Source: Nereocystis luetkeana
Taxonomy: Eukaryota > Sar > Phaeophyceae > Laminariales > Laminariaceae
Reading direction: 5' to 3'
Length of the DNA: 64,000 bases
NCBI GenBank assembly: GCA_031213475.1
Contig: JARUPZ010000026.1
Coordinates: 1,256,501 to 1,320,500, forward strand
Made by a program: the position numbers and the translations under genes. How positions within the stretch are numbered: position 1 is the first letter of the stretch; the number at the start of each line of letters is the position of its first letter. Below, one piece after another: positions 11,381 through 22,250 of this stretch. The notes beneath the pieces are model-generated. The model made no database searches. It was given only the letters and a program-made list of their open reading frames with translations, and was not told the origin of the DNA.

Positions 11381-11540
11381 TTGTTCTCACGTTAACTCAC
11401 AATTCAATGCAGTCCGTGGTCGCAGGACAGGCTCCAATAACTCTGGAGTGAGTGGAAGAAATACCTCAAGTAAAAACAGAGGCAAGAACAAAAAACAAGC
11501 ATACGCACTCCACCACTGCGGACACCAGGGATGCAAAAAG
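11381..11540 (+). repeat. Dispersed repeat R155, copy 2
   Basis: Second copy of the repeat at 4034-4188, same orientation, preceded by a GTT/GTTT run. It is followed by about 200 bp of A-rich sequence with A-runs of 14 or more (11560-11760), consistent with a retroposon tail or its expansion. The long plus-strand frame 11169-11837 runs through this A-rich stretch as a Lys-rich artefact and is not annotated as a gene. Confidence 0.8.
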
Positions 11541-11837
11541 GAGAATATTAATAGCAGACAAAAACCTAAAAAAGATGAAGCTAAGCAAAAAAACGAAACA
11601 AAACAAAAACAGACGCAGATAGCAAAAGGCAAAAAAAAAAAAAAAAACGCAAAAAAAAAAAAAAGGCAAAACGGACCATACTATTTAATAACAAAGACAC
11701 AAAGAGGTACAAACGGGAAAAAAAGAAAAATGAAAAAAAGGGACAAAAAAGCGATAGTCACGGGCGGGCGGGAAAGAAAATACGAAAGACAGGCACTGGA
11801 GCATACATACACGCAAAGTTGCCCAGATGTGGTATAG

Positions 11838-12333
11838 ATGGACGAGGGTGCAACTCTCTTTCCCACTCTCCCGGGAGTGCACCAAGTACATAATATCTGC
11901 CTAATCAACTAATGGACGAATAGAAACATCGAAGCTATAAGAATGTAACTCGAATTCCACAAGAACAAAACGCAAGGGTTGTTCCAGTTGTTGGTTAGAT
12001 AACCTCACAAGGTATATATATATACCTTTTGGGGGCAATGCTGTGTCTAGGTGCCGTGGGATAAAAAGTCCCTTATTTTGGCAAACCCCGCTACCACGTC
12101 GTTCAAATATTCTTGTAACATTTTTAGTTTTGAGTAAACGCGTCATGCCAGCCCTGAAACGCGCTTCCGGCCCTCCCTAATCTCTAATAACGCTGTACCT
12201 GATATCTAAGTAGGTCCAGCTCCTTCTTTTGTTAGATATATATGCGTTTCACGACTGACTCTGCCAGTGGCACTCCAACTCTCTCGCCCTATCGGCAACT
12301 GGGATAAAAGTACTTGATCATTCAGATCAATGC
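11838..12333. other. No supportable gene
   Basis: Short frames only. AT palindromes of the TATATATACC type occur near 12015. Confidence 0.4.
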
Positions 12334-12645
12334 CGGTCGTCCCGGTGGTTCAAGTGGTTTACCTCGAATTCTACATGTGTTTGAGTCCTGGGTTCGAGCC
12401 CCAGGTGGGTCGGATATTTGACTATATTTGCAAAAACAAAAAATAAAAATATTCAATTGTTGAGAGCGCCTTGCAGCGTGGGTAGGCACAATTCAATGCG
12501 AGTCGACGAGGGAGAAAAGGCTGAAATATTCTCGCGATAAAAATGAAGGCACGTACCGTAGCGGGAAGGGGGTAGAAGAGCCTGCTATGTGACCCCGGAT
12601 ATGAGTTTCGAGTTGGAAGGAGAAAGATAAGATGTGCAAATATAA
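12334..12645 (+). mobile_element. tRNA-derived SINE, copy 1
   Basis: The head reads ccggtggttcaagtggtt (A-box like) and gggttcgagccccag (B-box match to GGTTCGANTCC), spaced as in a tRNA gene. The body follows with ttgagagcgccttgc, aggcacaattcaatgcgagt, ctcgcgataaaaatgaagg and gaagagcctgctatgtgacc. The 3' end is cut after gatgtgcaaa, without the A-rich tail found in copies 2 and 3. It lies directly 5' of the decayed LINE. Confidence 0.9.
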
Positions 12646-13095
12646 ACATCGGACAGTCACACGAACAACAAGCTTCGGACTAGCTAGGGGGGGAACCTTG
12701 GGCGATCCGGCTGGTGGCCTGCTCGCTTTAAAGACCGCGTGGGGTGGTGGTGATGTTTTTTCTTATTAACCCCGATGCCGAGGAGTTCATCCCTCAGGCG
12801 GGGCGGGTACATCACCACAGCAGAGAGCGCTACGTGGGCAGCCCGTGGAGTGGAGAGGCTGGCAACAGCGTGAGTATGCATGCACGATAGGAAGGAAGGG
12901 AGTGTCGGCGTGGGTTGGGACGGCTGCACCCAGCCAACGGAAACCATGGCGCGTACCGGGCTACGAAACGGAGGGCCACTTTCGCCATAGAGAAGAAAAA
13001 GAAGCAATAGAAGAAACAAAGGAGGCGGGGACGAGCCTCACGTCGGCTGGCGAAGAAAACATCAGGCGAGGCTCGTAAGAGACAGAAGGAGGCAC

Positions 13096-13510
13096 TTGTG
13101 GCGGTAGCGACCTGCAATGTGCGCACCCTGGCTGTAAGGGCGAAGGACGGGTACGGGCGTGACGAGCGCGTACTGGCGAAGGGACGGCAACTCGGCTGTG
13201 ACTTCATTGGCCTGTAGGAAACTCGGAGGTCCGGCAGCACGGCGTTCCGTGCGGCAGGGTATCGTGTTTTATGTTTAGGACAGGAAACAACAGCCACCAG
13301 GCAAGGGCTGTACGGAGTAGGCCTAGCTGTCAAGGAATCGTTGCGCAGTAAGTCTGTGTATACTCATCAGTTCGTAAACGAGCGGCTAGTGCCTATGCGC
13401 TTTGAGCTGGTTGGCAAATGCGAGGCAGTCCATTTCGTCGTGGCGTATGCCCCAACTGATTGTACCAAGGACGCCGAACTTAAACGTATTTTCGGGCAGA
13501 AGCTGTAGTA
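13096..13510 (+). pseudogene. Degenerate apurinic-type endonuclease domain of LINE copy 1
   Basis: Translation gives VAVATCNVRTL, then QLGCDFIGL followed by a stop and ETR (the usual QETR position holding the catalytic Glu), then VAYAPTD and a damaged ARTG segment where GDFNARTG is expected. In-frame stops are at 13215-13217 (TAG, one transition from CAG) and 13506-13508 (TAG). These motifs identify the endonuclease of APE-type LINEs, which nicks target DNA for target-primed reverse transcription. It cannot be translated intact here. Confidence 0.8.
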
Positions 13511-14184
13511 CTTGGTGGGAAAAATACCGACGAAAGAGTGTCTGTTCGTACTAATAATGGGTGTCATCGCGCGAACTGGACAGCGGAAGGAAGGGTGCGG
13601 TGACGATGGAAGTAGAGTGCTGGGAGCGTAAGGACGTGATGTTTGTATCGATAATGGCAGACGGCTCCTGTCGTTCGCCATCAATTGAAAGCTTGATCTC
13701 ACCAACACGTTTTTCAGCACGCGTAAGGGTGGGATATCGCATACTCACAACGGCACCGGCCCGAATGACCGTAAGTGGATCGACTTCATCCTAACCCGTC
13801 AAGTCCATCGACGTAGAGTAAAAGATGCTAAAGTCGTCTCACAGCCTGCTGCCCCAGCTAAGGCTGACTCAGACCACACCATCTTGTATATCAATGTCCG
13901 ACTCGGTGGTCACTTTGCGCCCAACAGACAAACACGTAGACCGACAAAAGGCCGAGAGTGAGACAGGCAACTTTTTATGTCCGATGGAAAGTCTCGTGAA
14001 CGAGTAATCGCGAGGGTCAGTTCCACTCTCAACCAGCCTATCCAACCCCGTAATACGTCTGGTATGGTTGAGTGTTTCACCTCGGCTGTTATTGATGCAG
14101 TCGAAAAAGAGGTACTACCCCCTGCACGTCGCCACCGCAGACATGGATGGTGAGAGTCTGCCGAAACCTTGGCCGCATTCATAC

Positions 14185-16442
14185 CAGCATGGACAGCGAG
14201 GGAGGATGCACGACAATTCTTGCGTGCCCACCCCCGGGATATACCCCCGTGGAAGACCCTGAGATCTGCGTGTTGTGCGAACCTGCAGAAGGTGATTACC
14301 GCAGGACTTCATGCGTACTACGAAGCGTACCTTGCCGAAACCGAACGACTCCTATCGAACAACGACCAGGGAGGCTTTTACAAGCACCTTAAGAGTACGG
14401 TAGGATTGAAAGGGACTAAAGCGAGGAGCGAACAGTTCATTACGGACGAGGATGGCACGATCTTACGTGCGTGATAAGGTGCGAATTCGTGAACGATGAG
14501 CGGGGTTTTACCACAAACTCTTGAACACGAAGTCGCTGAAACTCGATTCCACGATAGTCGACCTTTTGCCACCGCGACCGCCTAAACTGTCGCTTGAAGA
14601 TGAACCATCCATAGACGAGATGGCAGAAGCACTTAAGGGGATGTCGAATTGGAAAGCTGTCGGGCCAGATGGTCTCCCGGTCGAACACCTAAAAATCGAC
14701 CACCCGGCATTCGCTAAGTGCCTTCACAACATCCTTGTCAATATTTGGTTAACAGGAGAAGTCCCTCAGCAATGAAAAGATACGATCATCAAGGTCCTTC
14801 ACAAAACGAAGGATCGAACTGACTGCAACAACAACAGAAATATTTCGCTTGTTGCCCACGCAGGCGAAGTGTTGTTGAAAATCGTCGCGTCCCGCCTCAG
14901 CAACTACTACGAGACCGAAGAACTACTCCCTGAAAAACAGTGCGGCTTCCGCCTCGCACGATCAACGATTGATATGTTGATCGTCGTGAGCCGGTTGCAA
15001 GAGCTCAGACGACAGAGGGAAATCCCCTTATACGTGTGCTTCATCGATCTGCAGAACGCGTACGACTCTGTCGACCGAGAGCTGTTATGGAAGGTACTCA
15101 CACGCTTTGGCGTACCAACCAAGATGCTGAGAATTATTCGTAATTTCCACGATTGCATGCGGGCTCGCGTGCGTACTGAGGACGGCGAGCACTCGGAATG
15201 ATTTGATGTCACGCAGGGGCTGCGGCAAGGCTGTGTACTATCACCGTTACTGTTCAGCGGGTTCTTCGCTGCTGCGTTACACGTCGTACTAGTACGCTTC
15301 AGCCAAGACGAAGCCATCGTAAGGGATTTGGTCCAACTCAGTGATGCTGGAGTAGTTCGAACATGGAAGCAGAGCCATTGGCGTGCGTGCGAAGGTCTGT
15401 ATGGGGCATGTTGTACGCCGATGATGCAGGAATTGTCTCGAAGTCGGCTGAAGGAATCGCGAAAACGATGACAGTCGTCGTGACTGTCTTCGAAACAGCA
15501 GGCCTCACGGTGTCGGAAAAGAAGACAAAGACAACATTCCTACAAATACCAGACCAGACAACCCTCACACCACCGCATGTCATCGAAGCGGCAGGCCAGA
15601 GGTATAAGCAGGCGACCCAGTTATTATACCTAGGCGCCATTATCCACGAAGACGCTGCCGTCTCGCTCAAAATCGACCGACGGATCCGCCTCATGCGAGC
15701 ATGCCTCAAACGGTTCGACCCGGAGTTGTATGATAGGACGACCGCCCCCCTTAGCCTTGAAGTGCGAATGATGAAGGCCGAGATGATTGAGACCCTGCTG
15801 TACGGGTGGGTGATGTGGATCCTCAGAGCGGAACACTTTGCCAAGCTTCGAACGGCTCACCACCAAGTCCTGTTGCGAGTCATTGGCTTCCAGCGCCGAC
15901 TTCGTACTGACAATGCCACCCTCACGTACGCGAAGGCCCTCAAGATGACACGTTGCGAGAGCATCGAAACGAACATTCGTAAACGGCGGCTCTTCCTTGC
16001 GGGGGGCGTGGCACGGCAAAGCAAGGAGCGATTACCCAGTCGGGTAATGTTCGGGACGATAACTGGTGGGGAGAACCCGAGACCAGGCGGGCAGTGTAAT
16101 ACTTGGCATAGATGCATAGTCGAAGACCTTAGGGACTTCCGAGCCACCGAAGGGTCAACGGAAGTTGCCCCCTTGGTGTTTGGAGTTGATACCGCGTTGT
16201 GGTCCACTGCAGCCAAAAAGGCGGGGAAGTGGTACCGGGGGATCCTTGAAGCAGCCGAACGGGTCATGGTGAGGTGGCACGAGGCTGAGGCTGAGATGAG
16301 TAGGGAGCGCCGCACATCCGCCGTAGATGGTGTCCAAGGGAACGGGGGGGGAGGGGGCAACAGGAGAAGTGGCAGAAAGCCCGACCAAGGGAATGCGGAA
16401 GGGGGGGGGGGGACAGGAGGGGTAGAAGGGAAACTGCGGTAG
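14185..16442 (+). pseudogene. Degenerate reverse transcriptase of LINE copy 1
   Basis: This aligns along its length with the open frame of LINE copy 2. Recognisable blocks are [34 protein letters not shown] and the catalytic YADDAG. It is inactivated by a small insertion near 14468-14473 (ILRA then stop), TGG-to-TGA changes at 14773-14775 and 15199-15201, and other frame shifts. The last 359 codons (15363-16442) are still open, from just before YADD to a Gly-rich C-terminus ending next to a run of G residues. Open frames inside it are remnants, not genes. Confidence 0.85.
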
Positions 16443-17188
16443 ACGAAAGTAGGAAGGAGATGGCAGACAGGGTAGCAAGGCACCAGGCCGACTAGGAAGT
16501 AGAACATGACCATACTACTAGTGCCACCAACTGGTGCAGGCTGGTTCGAACGTGGTCTTCCCTTGTCTTTTTTTTTTGTTTTGTTTTTTTCTTTTCTTTC
16601 TGGCGCTGACGCTCCGTGATTTTTATTTTATTGTGTTTCTCTTCCCTTTCTGATTAATACCTGGTACGCCGTACTGAAAAGAGCCGTGTGGCGTGGTTGG
16701 ATGACGAACCTGTTCTGCTCGTTTCGTATTGTCTGGCGCCTAGGGGCTGGGCATAGTTGACGAACGCAGGGCGGAGACGGCAGTCTGGGTAGCAAGGTAC
16801 CAGGTGGATTAGCAGGGGGAACCTGGCTATACTACTCATACCACAAACTGCTGCCGCCACCAGGAGGGTGCTTTGGGCTTAGGTCTGCCTCTTATTTCCC
16901 CTTTATTATTATTTCTTCCTTGATTCTATGTCTTACTCTGTTTACAAGCAGTGGTGTAACACTGTTTCTGTTTTTTGTTTCTTTTTTCCAGCTCGTTCTT
17001 TTCCAAATGTTGGCCACCTCGCCTGCGGGGGGGGTGGCACAACAGATTGTTTCTTGTAGTTTTTGCTTTTATTGTTTTCTGTATTTTTTTTCTCTTTCGA
17101 TTTGTCTACTTTGTTTCTGTTTTCTCTTTGATTGTTCCCTTTCGTTTCCCTATTTCATAGATTGTGTATGTCGTGCCAGTCGTATCTA

Positions 17189-17293
17189 TTACGGGGGGCC
17201 ATAGTTAACGAGACCAAATATTTTTAGTAAAAAAGGTCAAACATATAGTTTATTATGTGTACCGTAGACCCTGTTAACTATGCCCCCACGTAA
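17189..17293 (+). mobile_element. TA-flanked MITE, copy 1 (inside LINE copy 1)
   Basis: This 105-bp element has terminal inverted repeats starting TTACGGGGGGCCATAGTTAA and ending in the near-complement (GTTAACTATGCCCCCACGTAA), flanked by TA at 17187-17188 and 17294-17295. LINE copy 2 keeps the unoccupied site (one TA, near 18737-18742 on the opposite strand), so the ends and the 2-bp TA duplication are directly visible. TA duplication is typical of the Tc1/mariner superfamily. The element encodes nothing and would need a transposase from elsewhere. Confidence 0.92.
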
Positions 17294-17480
17294 TAGTATG
17301 ATGACATGGCTTTGCATTGCCCACTGCAGTGCTCACTGCATACGGGGCAACGTAGTATCTCTGTGGCGTAGCTTTGTGACCACAGAACTTGTATCTCTTC
17401 TAGGACTGAAGAATCGGCACGGACACTGGTTGTGCTGGGTGTCGACGGGTAGAAATAACGGTTTATTGTAAAGAACACAC

Positions 17481-18540
17481 ACACCAAATTTAAATGCCAT
17501 TATTGCCAATATTTCCTCTGAAAAAACAATCTGATAAAGTTCCCTTCGTTACCAGAAGCGGTATGTACCACGGAAGTCAACCCATTCCCGCGGTACGTAT
17601 CCAGTTCGAGGGTGGTCTTCTCCAAGAAGAGGGCGACACAACCTAATGAGCTGAACTGGACGTATCACATCTATATACGAATATGTACTATATTCCTCCT
17701 ATCTATGGAAGCATCGTGCGTTCGGTTCTTCGATACTTATTCGGTGTTTACGCTCTTGTTGTTCGTGGTGTCGAGAGTTTCCTCCTCGAAATTCGTCGGA
17801 GGGTATGTACGAGGTGTTATGTGACGTCATAGAGTACCCGTATGCGCTGTATACTACTGCTATTAAGAGTTTAATTACAAACCTTATGACATACCACAAA
17901 GTATACTTCTCCTGCTACCTTTGTTTGCAAACCTTATTATGGCATACCAACTCAAAGTGAGCTTCCTAAAGCATGGTGAATGTACTCCTCCTGTAATGTA
18001 GTTAGTCCTGTTGCTCCTTGTCAAAGGCAGGATGTGGGCCATCGCCCACCCACAGCAAGCAGTCTTCGAGATCGACCAGCGCCCCGTTTTTGTTTACCTG
18101 GTAGGTCACTCTACTGCAGGCTCCAAAAAATATTCTTCCACAAAAGCGTAAGCGCCGTCTTCAACTGCATTTTTTCTAAACCGAACAGCTAGACTAGTAT
18201 AAATAGTATGATCTAGCATACCAACTATATCATAGTCGTCAATTTTTGTTCAACGTTGTTCCAATGTCCCAAAGTGCTGGAGTAACATCCGAAATAAGAG
18301 TAGAGTACTACCGTAGTCGTACTACTGGTGTATACCATCATGTTCCGCACCTTACTATCCAGCGTTATACCCCTGTGATCGTCCCTCTCACGCAGTTGGC
18401 AGCTTCTCTTGGAAGACGTTCCAGTTGTGCGCGGTGTAGAACTAGGGCAGACCGTGAGACAGAGCTGGCAGTGTGAATGTCGGGCGCGAGAAGATTTCAC
18501 AATTATGGTGTGGTTGTTTGGTAGCCCGAGAGTCGACCTG
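17481..18540. other. Spacer between the two inverted LINE copies; no supportable gene
   Basis: About 1 kb separating the converging LINE 3' ends. It holds a short AC run at its left edge, AT-rich unique sequence, and partially repeated accttat(g)acataccac-like segments near 17880-17955. I see no gene. Confidence 0.5.
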
Positions 18541-21500
18541 TGTGTGTGTGTGTGTGTTCTTCACATTAAACCGTTCTTTCTACCCGTCGACATCCAGCAC
18601 AACCAGTGTCCGTGCCGATTCTTCCATCCTAGAAGAGATACAAGTTCTGTGGTCACAAAGCTACGCCACAGAGATACTACGTTGCCACGTGTGCAGTGTG
18701 AACTGCAGTGGGCAATGCAAAGCCATGTCATCATACTAGATACGACAGGCACGACATACGCAATCTATGAAATAGTGAAACGAAAAGAAACAATCAAAGA
18801 GAAAACAAAAACAAGGTAGACAAGTCGAAAAAGAAAAAGAAGAAAAATGAAAGCAAAATCTAAGAGAAACAATCTGTCGTGCCCCCCCCCCCGCAGGCGA
18901 GGTGGCCTACACTTGAAAAAGAACGAGCTGGAAAAAAGAAGAAATAACAAAAGACACCACTGCTTGTGAACAGAGTAAGACAAAGAACCAAGGAGAAAGT
19001 AACAAGGAAAAATAACAAAGGGGAAATAACAGGCAGACCAAAGCCCAAAGCACCTTCTAGGTGGCGGCAGCAGCTTGTGGTACGAGTAGTATAGCCAGGT
19101 TCTCCCTGCTAATCCGCCTGGTACCTTGCTACCCAGACTGCCGTCTCCGCCCTGCGTTCGTCAACTATGCCCAGCCCCTTGGCGTCAGACAATACGAGCC
19201 GAGCAGAGCAGGTTCGTCTTCCAACCACGCCACACGGCTCCTTGAGTACGGCTTATCAATCAGAAAAGGAAGAGGAAGAGAAAAAATGAAATGAAAATCA
19301 CGGAGAGTCAGCGCAAGAAAGAAAAAAAAAAAAGAAAAAAAAAAAAAACAAAAAAAAACAAAAAAAAACAAAAAAAAAAAAAAACAAAACAAAACTAAAA
19401 GAGAAGACAAGGGAAGACCACGTTCGAGCCAGCTGCACCAGTTGGTAGCACTAGTAGTATGGTCATATTCTACTTCCTAGTCGACTTGGTGCCTTGCTAC
19501 CCTGTCTGCCATCTCCTTCCTACTTTCGTCTACCGCCGTTTCCCTTCTACCCCTCCTGTTCCCCCCCCTCTCCGCATTCACTCGGTCGGGCTTTATGCCA
19601 CTTCTCCTGTTGCCCCCTCCCCCCCCGTTCCTTTGGGCACCATCCACGGCGGATGCGCGGCGCTGTCTACTCATCTCAGCCTCAGCCTCGTGCCACCTCA
19701 CCATGAACCGTTCGGCTGCTTCAAGGATCCCCCGGTACCACTTCCCCACCTTTTTGGCTGCAGTGGACCACAACGCGGTCTCAACTCCAAACACCAAGGG
19801 GGCAACTTCCGTTGACCCTTCGGTGGCTCGGAACTCCCTAAGGTCTTCGACTATGCATCTATGCCAAGTCTTACACTGTCCGCCTGGTCTCGGGTTCTCC
19901 CCACCAGCTATCGTCCCGAGCATTACCCGATTGGGTAATCGCTCCTTGCTTTGCCGTGCCACGCCCCCCGCAAAGAAGAGCCGCCGTTTGCGAATGGTCG
20001 TTTCGATGCTCTCGCAGCGTGTCATCTTGAGGGCCTTCGCGTACGAGAGGGTGGCATGGTCAGTACGAAGTCGGCGCTGGAAGCCAATGACTCGCAACAG
20101 GACTTGGTGGTGAGCCGTTCGAAGCTTGGCAAAGTGTTCCGCTCTGAGGGTCCACGTCACACACCCGTACAGCAGGGTCTCAATCACCTCGGCCTTCAGC
20201 ATTCGGACTTTAAGGCTAAGGGGGGCGGTCGTCCTATCATACAACTCCGGGCCGAACCGTTTGAAGCATGCTCGCATGAGGCGGATCCGTCGGTCGATTT
20301 CGAGCGAGAGGTCAGCGTTTTCGTGGATAACGCCGCCTAGGTATAAGAACTGGGTCGTCTGCTTATACCTCTGACCTGCCGCTTCGATGACGAGCGGTGG
20401 TGCGAGGGTTGTCCGGTCTGGTGTTTGTAGGACCATTGTCTCAGTCTTCTTTTCCGACACCGTGAGGCCTGCTGCTTCGAAGACAGTCACGATGACTGTC
20501 ATCATTTTTGCGAGCCCTTCAGCCGACTTCGAGACAATTCCTGCATCGTCGGCGTACAACATGCCCCATACAGACCTTCGCACGCACGCCAATGGCTCCT
20601 CCTTCCCTGTTCGAACTACTCCAGCTTCCAAGAGTTGGACCAAATCCCTTACAATGGCTTCGTCTTGGCTGAAGCGTACTAGTACGACGTGTAACGCAGC
20701 AGCGAAGAACACGTTGAACAGTAACGGTGACAGTACACAGCCTTGCCGCAGCCCCTGCGTGACATCAAACCATTCCGAGAGCTCGCCGTCATCAGTACGC
20801 ACGCGAGCCCGCATGCCATCGTGGAAATTACGGATAATTCTCAGCATCTTGGTTGGTACGCCAAAGCGTGTGAGTACCTTCCATAACAGCTCTCGGTCGA
20901 CAGAGTCGTACGCTTTCTGCAGATCGATGAAGCACACGTATAAGGGGATTTTCCTCTGTCGTCCGAGCTCTTGCAGCCGGCGCACGACGAACAACATATC
21001 AATCGTTGAACGTGCGGGGCGGAAGCCGCACTGTTCCTCGGGGAGTAGTTCCTCGGTCTCGCAGTAGTTGCTGAGGCGGGACGCGACGATTTTCAACAAC
21101 ACTTTGCCTGCGTGGGCAACAAGCGAAATCCCTCTATAGTTGTTGCAGTCAGTTCGATCCTTCTTTTTGTGAAGGACCTTGATGATCGCATCTTTCCATT
21201 GCTGAGGGACTTCTCCTGTTAACCAAACATTGACAAGGATGTTGTGAAAGCGCTGGGCGAATGCCGGGTGGTCGATTTTTAGGAGTTCGACCGGGAGACC
21301 ATCTGGCCCGACAGCTTTCCAATTCGACATCCCCTTCAGTGCTTCGGTCATCTCGTCTATGGATGGTTCATCTTCAAGCGACAGTTTAGGCGGTCGCGGT
21401 GGCAAGAGGTCGATGATCGTGGGATCGAGTTTCAGCGACTTCGTGTTCAAGAGTTTGTGATAAAACCCCGCCCATCGTTCACGAATTCGCACCTTATCCC

Positions 21501-21785
21501 GTAGGATCGTGCCATCCTCGTCCCTAATGAACTGTTCGCTCCTCGCTTTAGTCCCTTCCAATCCTACCGTACTCTTAAGGTGCTTGTAAAAGCCTCTTTG
21601 GTCGTTGTTCGCTAGGAGTCGTTCGGTTTCGGCAAGGTACGCTTCGAAGTACGCATGCAGTCCTGCGGCAATCACCTTCTGCAGGTTCGCACACGCAGAT
21701 CTCAGGGTCTTCCACGCGGTTCTGTCCCGGGGGTGGGCACGCAAGAATTGTCGTGCATCCTCCCTCGCTGTCCATGCTGGCATGT
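18541..21785 (-). mobile_element. LINE copy 2: 5'-truncated, with open reverse transcriptase frame
   Basis: On the minus strand, similarity to LINE copy 1 begins abruptly at about 21785 (ccagcatggacagcgaggga) and runs through the reverse transcriptase frame and a 0.9-kb 3' untranslated region to a tail of (AC)n at 18541-18556. The endonuclease half is missing, the usual result of incomplete reverse transcription at insertion. The 3' untranslated region contains long A/T-runs (near 19320-19385) and internal duplications. The copy cannot move on its own because it lacks the endonuclease and any 5' promoter. Confidence 0.88.
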
Positions 21786-21801
21786 CGGTCTGTGTGACCA
21801 C
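19477..21801 (-). CDS. Reverse transcriptase of LINE copy 2 (774 codons, open)
   Basis: RNA-directed DNA polymerase of a non-LTR retrotransposon. Approximate residues: WKAVGPDG 161-168, the [12 protein letters not shown] block with a catalytic Asp 289-300, [14 protein letters not shown] about 348-362, the YADDAG active site about 415-420, and the LYLGGVI and [13 protein letters not shown] blocks typical of LINE polymerases after it. The C-terminus is Gly/Arg-rich. The frame is open from a GTG at 21801. The first ATG is at 21783, where LINE similarity starts, so the first few codons are flanking DNA and the protein lacks its N-terminal endonuclease. There is no internal stop, unlike copy 1, implying younger age. 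The many plus-strand frames across it are antisense shadows. Confidence 0.9.
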   Translation of the reverse strand: MVTQTDMPAWTAREDARQFLRAHPRDRTAWKTLRSACANLQKVIAAGLHAYFEAYLAETERLLANNDQRGFYKHLKSTVGLEGTKARSEQFIRDEDGTILRDKVRIRERWAGFYHKLLNTKSLKLDPTIIDLLPPRPPKLSLEDEPSIDEMTEALKGMSNWKAVGPDGLPVELLKIDHPAFAQRFHNILVNVWLTGEVPQQWKDAIIKVLHKKKDRTDCNNYRGISLVAHAGKVLLKIVASRLSNYCETEELLPEEQCGFRPARSTIDMLFVVRRLQELGRQRKIPLYVCFIDLQKAYDSVDRELLWKVLTRFGVPTKMLRIIRNFHDGMRARVRTDDGELSEWFDVTQGLRQGCVLSPLLFNVFFAAALHVVLVRFSQDEAIVRDLVQLLEAGVVRTGKEEPLACVRRSVWGMLYADDAGIVSKSAEGLAKMMTVIVTVFEAAGLTVSEKKTETMVLQTPDRTTLAPPLVIEAAGQRYKQTTQFLYLGGVIHENADLSLEIDRRIRLMRACFKRFGPELYDRTTAPLSLKVRMLKAEVIETLLYGCVTWTLRAEHFAKLRTAHHQVLLRVIGFQRRLRTDHATLSYAKALKMTRCESIETTIRKRRLFFAGGVARQSKERLPNRVMLGTIAGGENPRPGGQCKTWHRCIVEDLREFRATEGSTEVAPLVFGVETALWSTAAKKVGKWYRGILEAAERFMVRWHEAEAEMSRQRRASAVDGAQRNGGGGGNRRSGIKPDRVNAERGGNRRGRRETAVDESRKEMADRVARHQVD

Positions 21802-22091
21802 ACACCGCTCGTGGAAGTAAAATACCCTATGTTGAACTGAATATGTTTACAAAATTCATCCGGCTCTATTTCCGTGTAGAGGGGTATATCGCATATTCTT
21901 CAATCCTCTACCACCATACCCGGTAGTTGATATGTACCACTATGGCTTTAGATATAGGAACGCGGTTATATTGAATATTGATCCAGAAACGGTCCTTATG
22001 TAACGAGACAGAGTGGTGCAGCATTTTCAAAATATTCGAAATATATACAGATATAATATTCCCGGCCTTATTGGTGCATCTGGTATACACG
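21802..22091. other. No supportable gene
   Basis: AT-rich flank of LINE copy 2. A gagacagagtggt motif near 22004 resembles the ends of the small inverted repeat that follows. Confidence 0.4.
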
Positions 22092-22176
22092 ACTCTGTCC
22101 CAAAAGAAAGGAACCTACTAGTAACTGACTCTAATTTCAATATTTAACAAGTGTTCCCTATATTCCGGGACAGAGT
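22092..22176. repeat. Small inverted repeat with ACTCTGTCCC ends
   Basis: ACTCTGTCCC at 22092 is matched by its exact complement GGGACAGAGT ending at 22176. Partial complementarity continues inward to GGAAC/GTTCC. It could be an 85-bp MITE remnant, but flanking duplications and a second copy were not found. Confidence 0.35.
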
Positions 22177-22181
22177 GGTCA

Positions 22182-22250
22182 GTGTGTGTGTTCTTCACAT
22201 GAAACCGTTCTTTCTACCCACCGACATCCAGCACAACCAGTGTCAGTACG
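22182..22250 (-). mobile_element. LINE 3'-end fragment (about 70 bp)
   Basis: On the minus strand this matches the last 70 bases of the LINE (cactggttgtgctggatgtc-like, then cgggtagaaagaacggttt, then gaagaacacacaca), a very short 5'-truncated insertion ending in the same AC tail. Confidence 0.85.

Larger units (their letters stand above)
12700..17480 (+). mobile_element. LINE copy 1: decayed endonuclease-reverse transcriptase retrotransposon
   Basis: This is a near-full-length but dead non-LTR element. Order on the plus strand: G-rich 5' region, endonuclease segment (about 13096-13500), reverse transcriptase segment (about 14185-16440), then a long 3' untranslated region to an ACACAC tail near 17480. 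No LTRs are present. The 3' part is nearly the reverse complement of the copy at 18541-21785. A 105-bp MITE is inserted at 17189-17293. The 5' end is uncertain. The endonuclease plus single reverse transcriptase organisation and microsatellite-like tail recall RTE-type elements; the clade needs phylogeny. Confidence 0.85.

Noticed and set aside
11169-11837. 222-codon plus-strand frame rich in Lys and Asn
   Set aside because: Most of it is translation of an A-rich tract and of the R155 repeat. No normal protein composition.
12334-12420. tRNA gene called from A and B boxes
   Set aside because: The same head occurs three times with an identical 250-bp body and lacks a clean acceptor stem, so it is a SINE head rather than a functional tRNA gene.
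19595-21067. Long plus-strand frames (e.g. 19595-20113, 20387-21067)
   Set aside because: They are antisense to the intact reverse transcriptase frame of LINE copy 2 and read as Arg/Ser-rich shadows.
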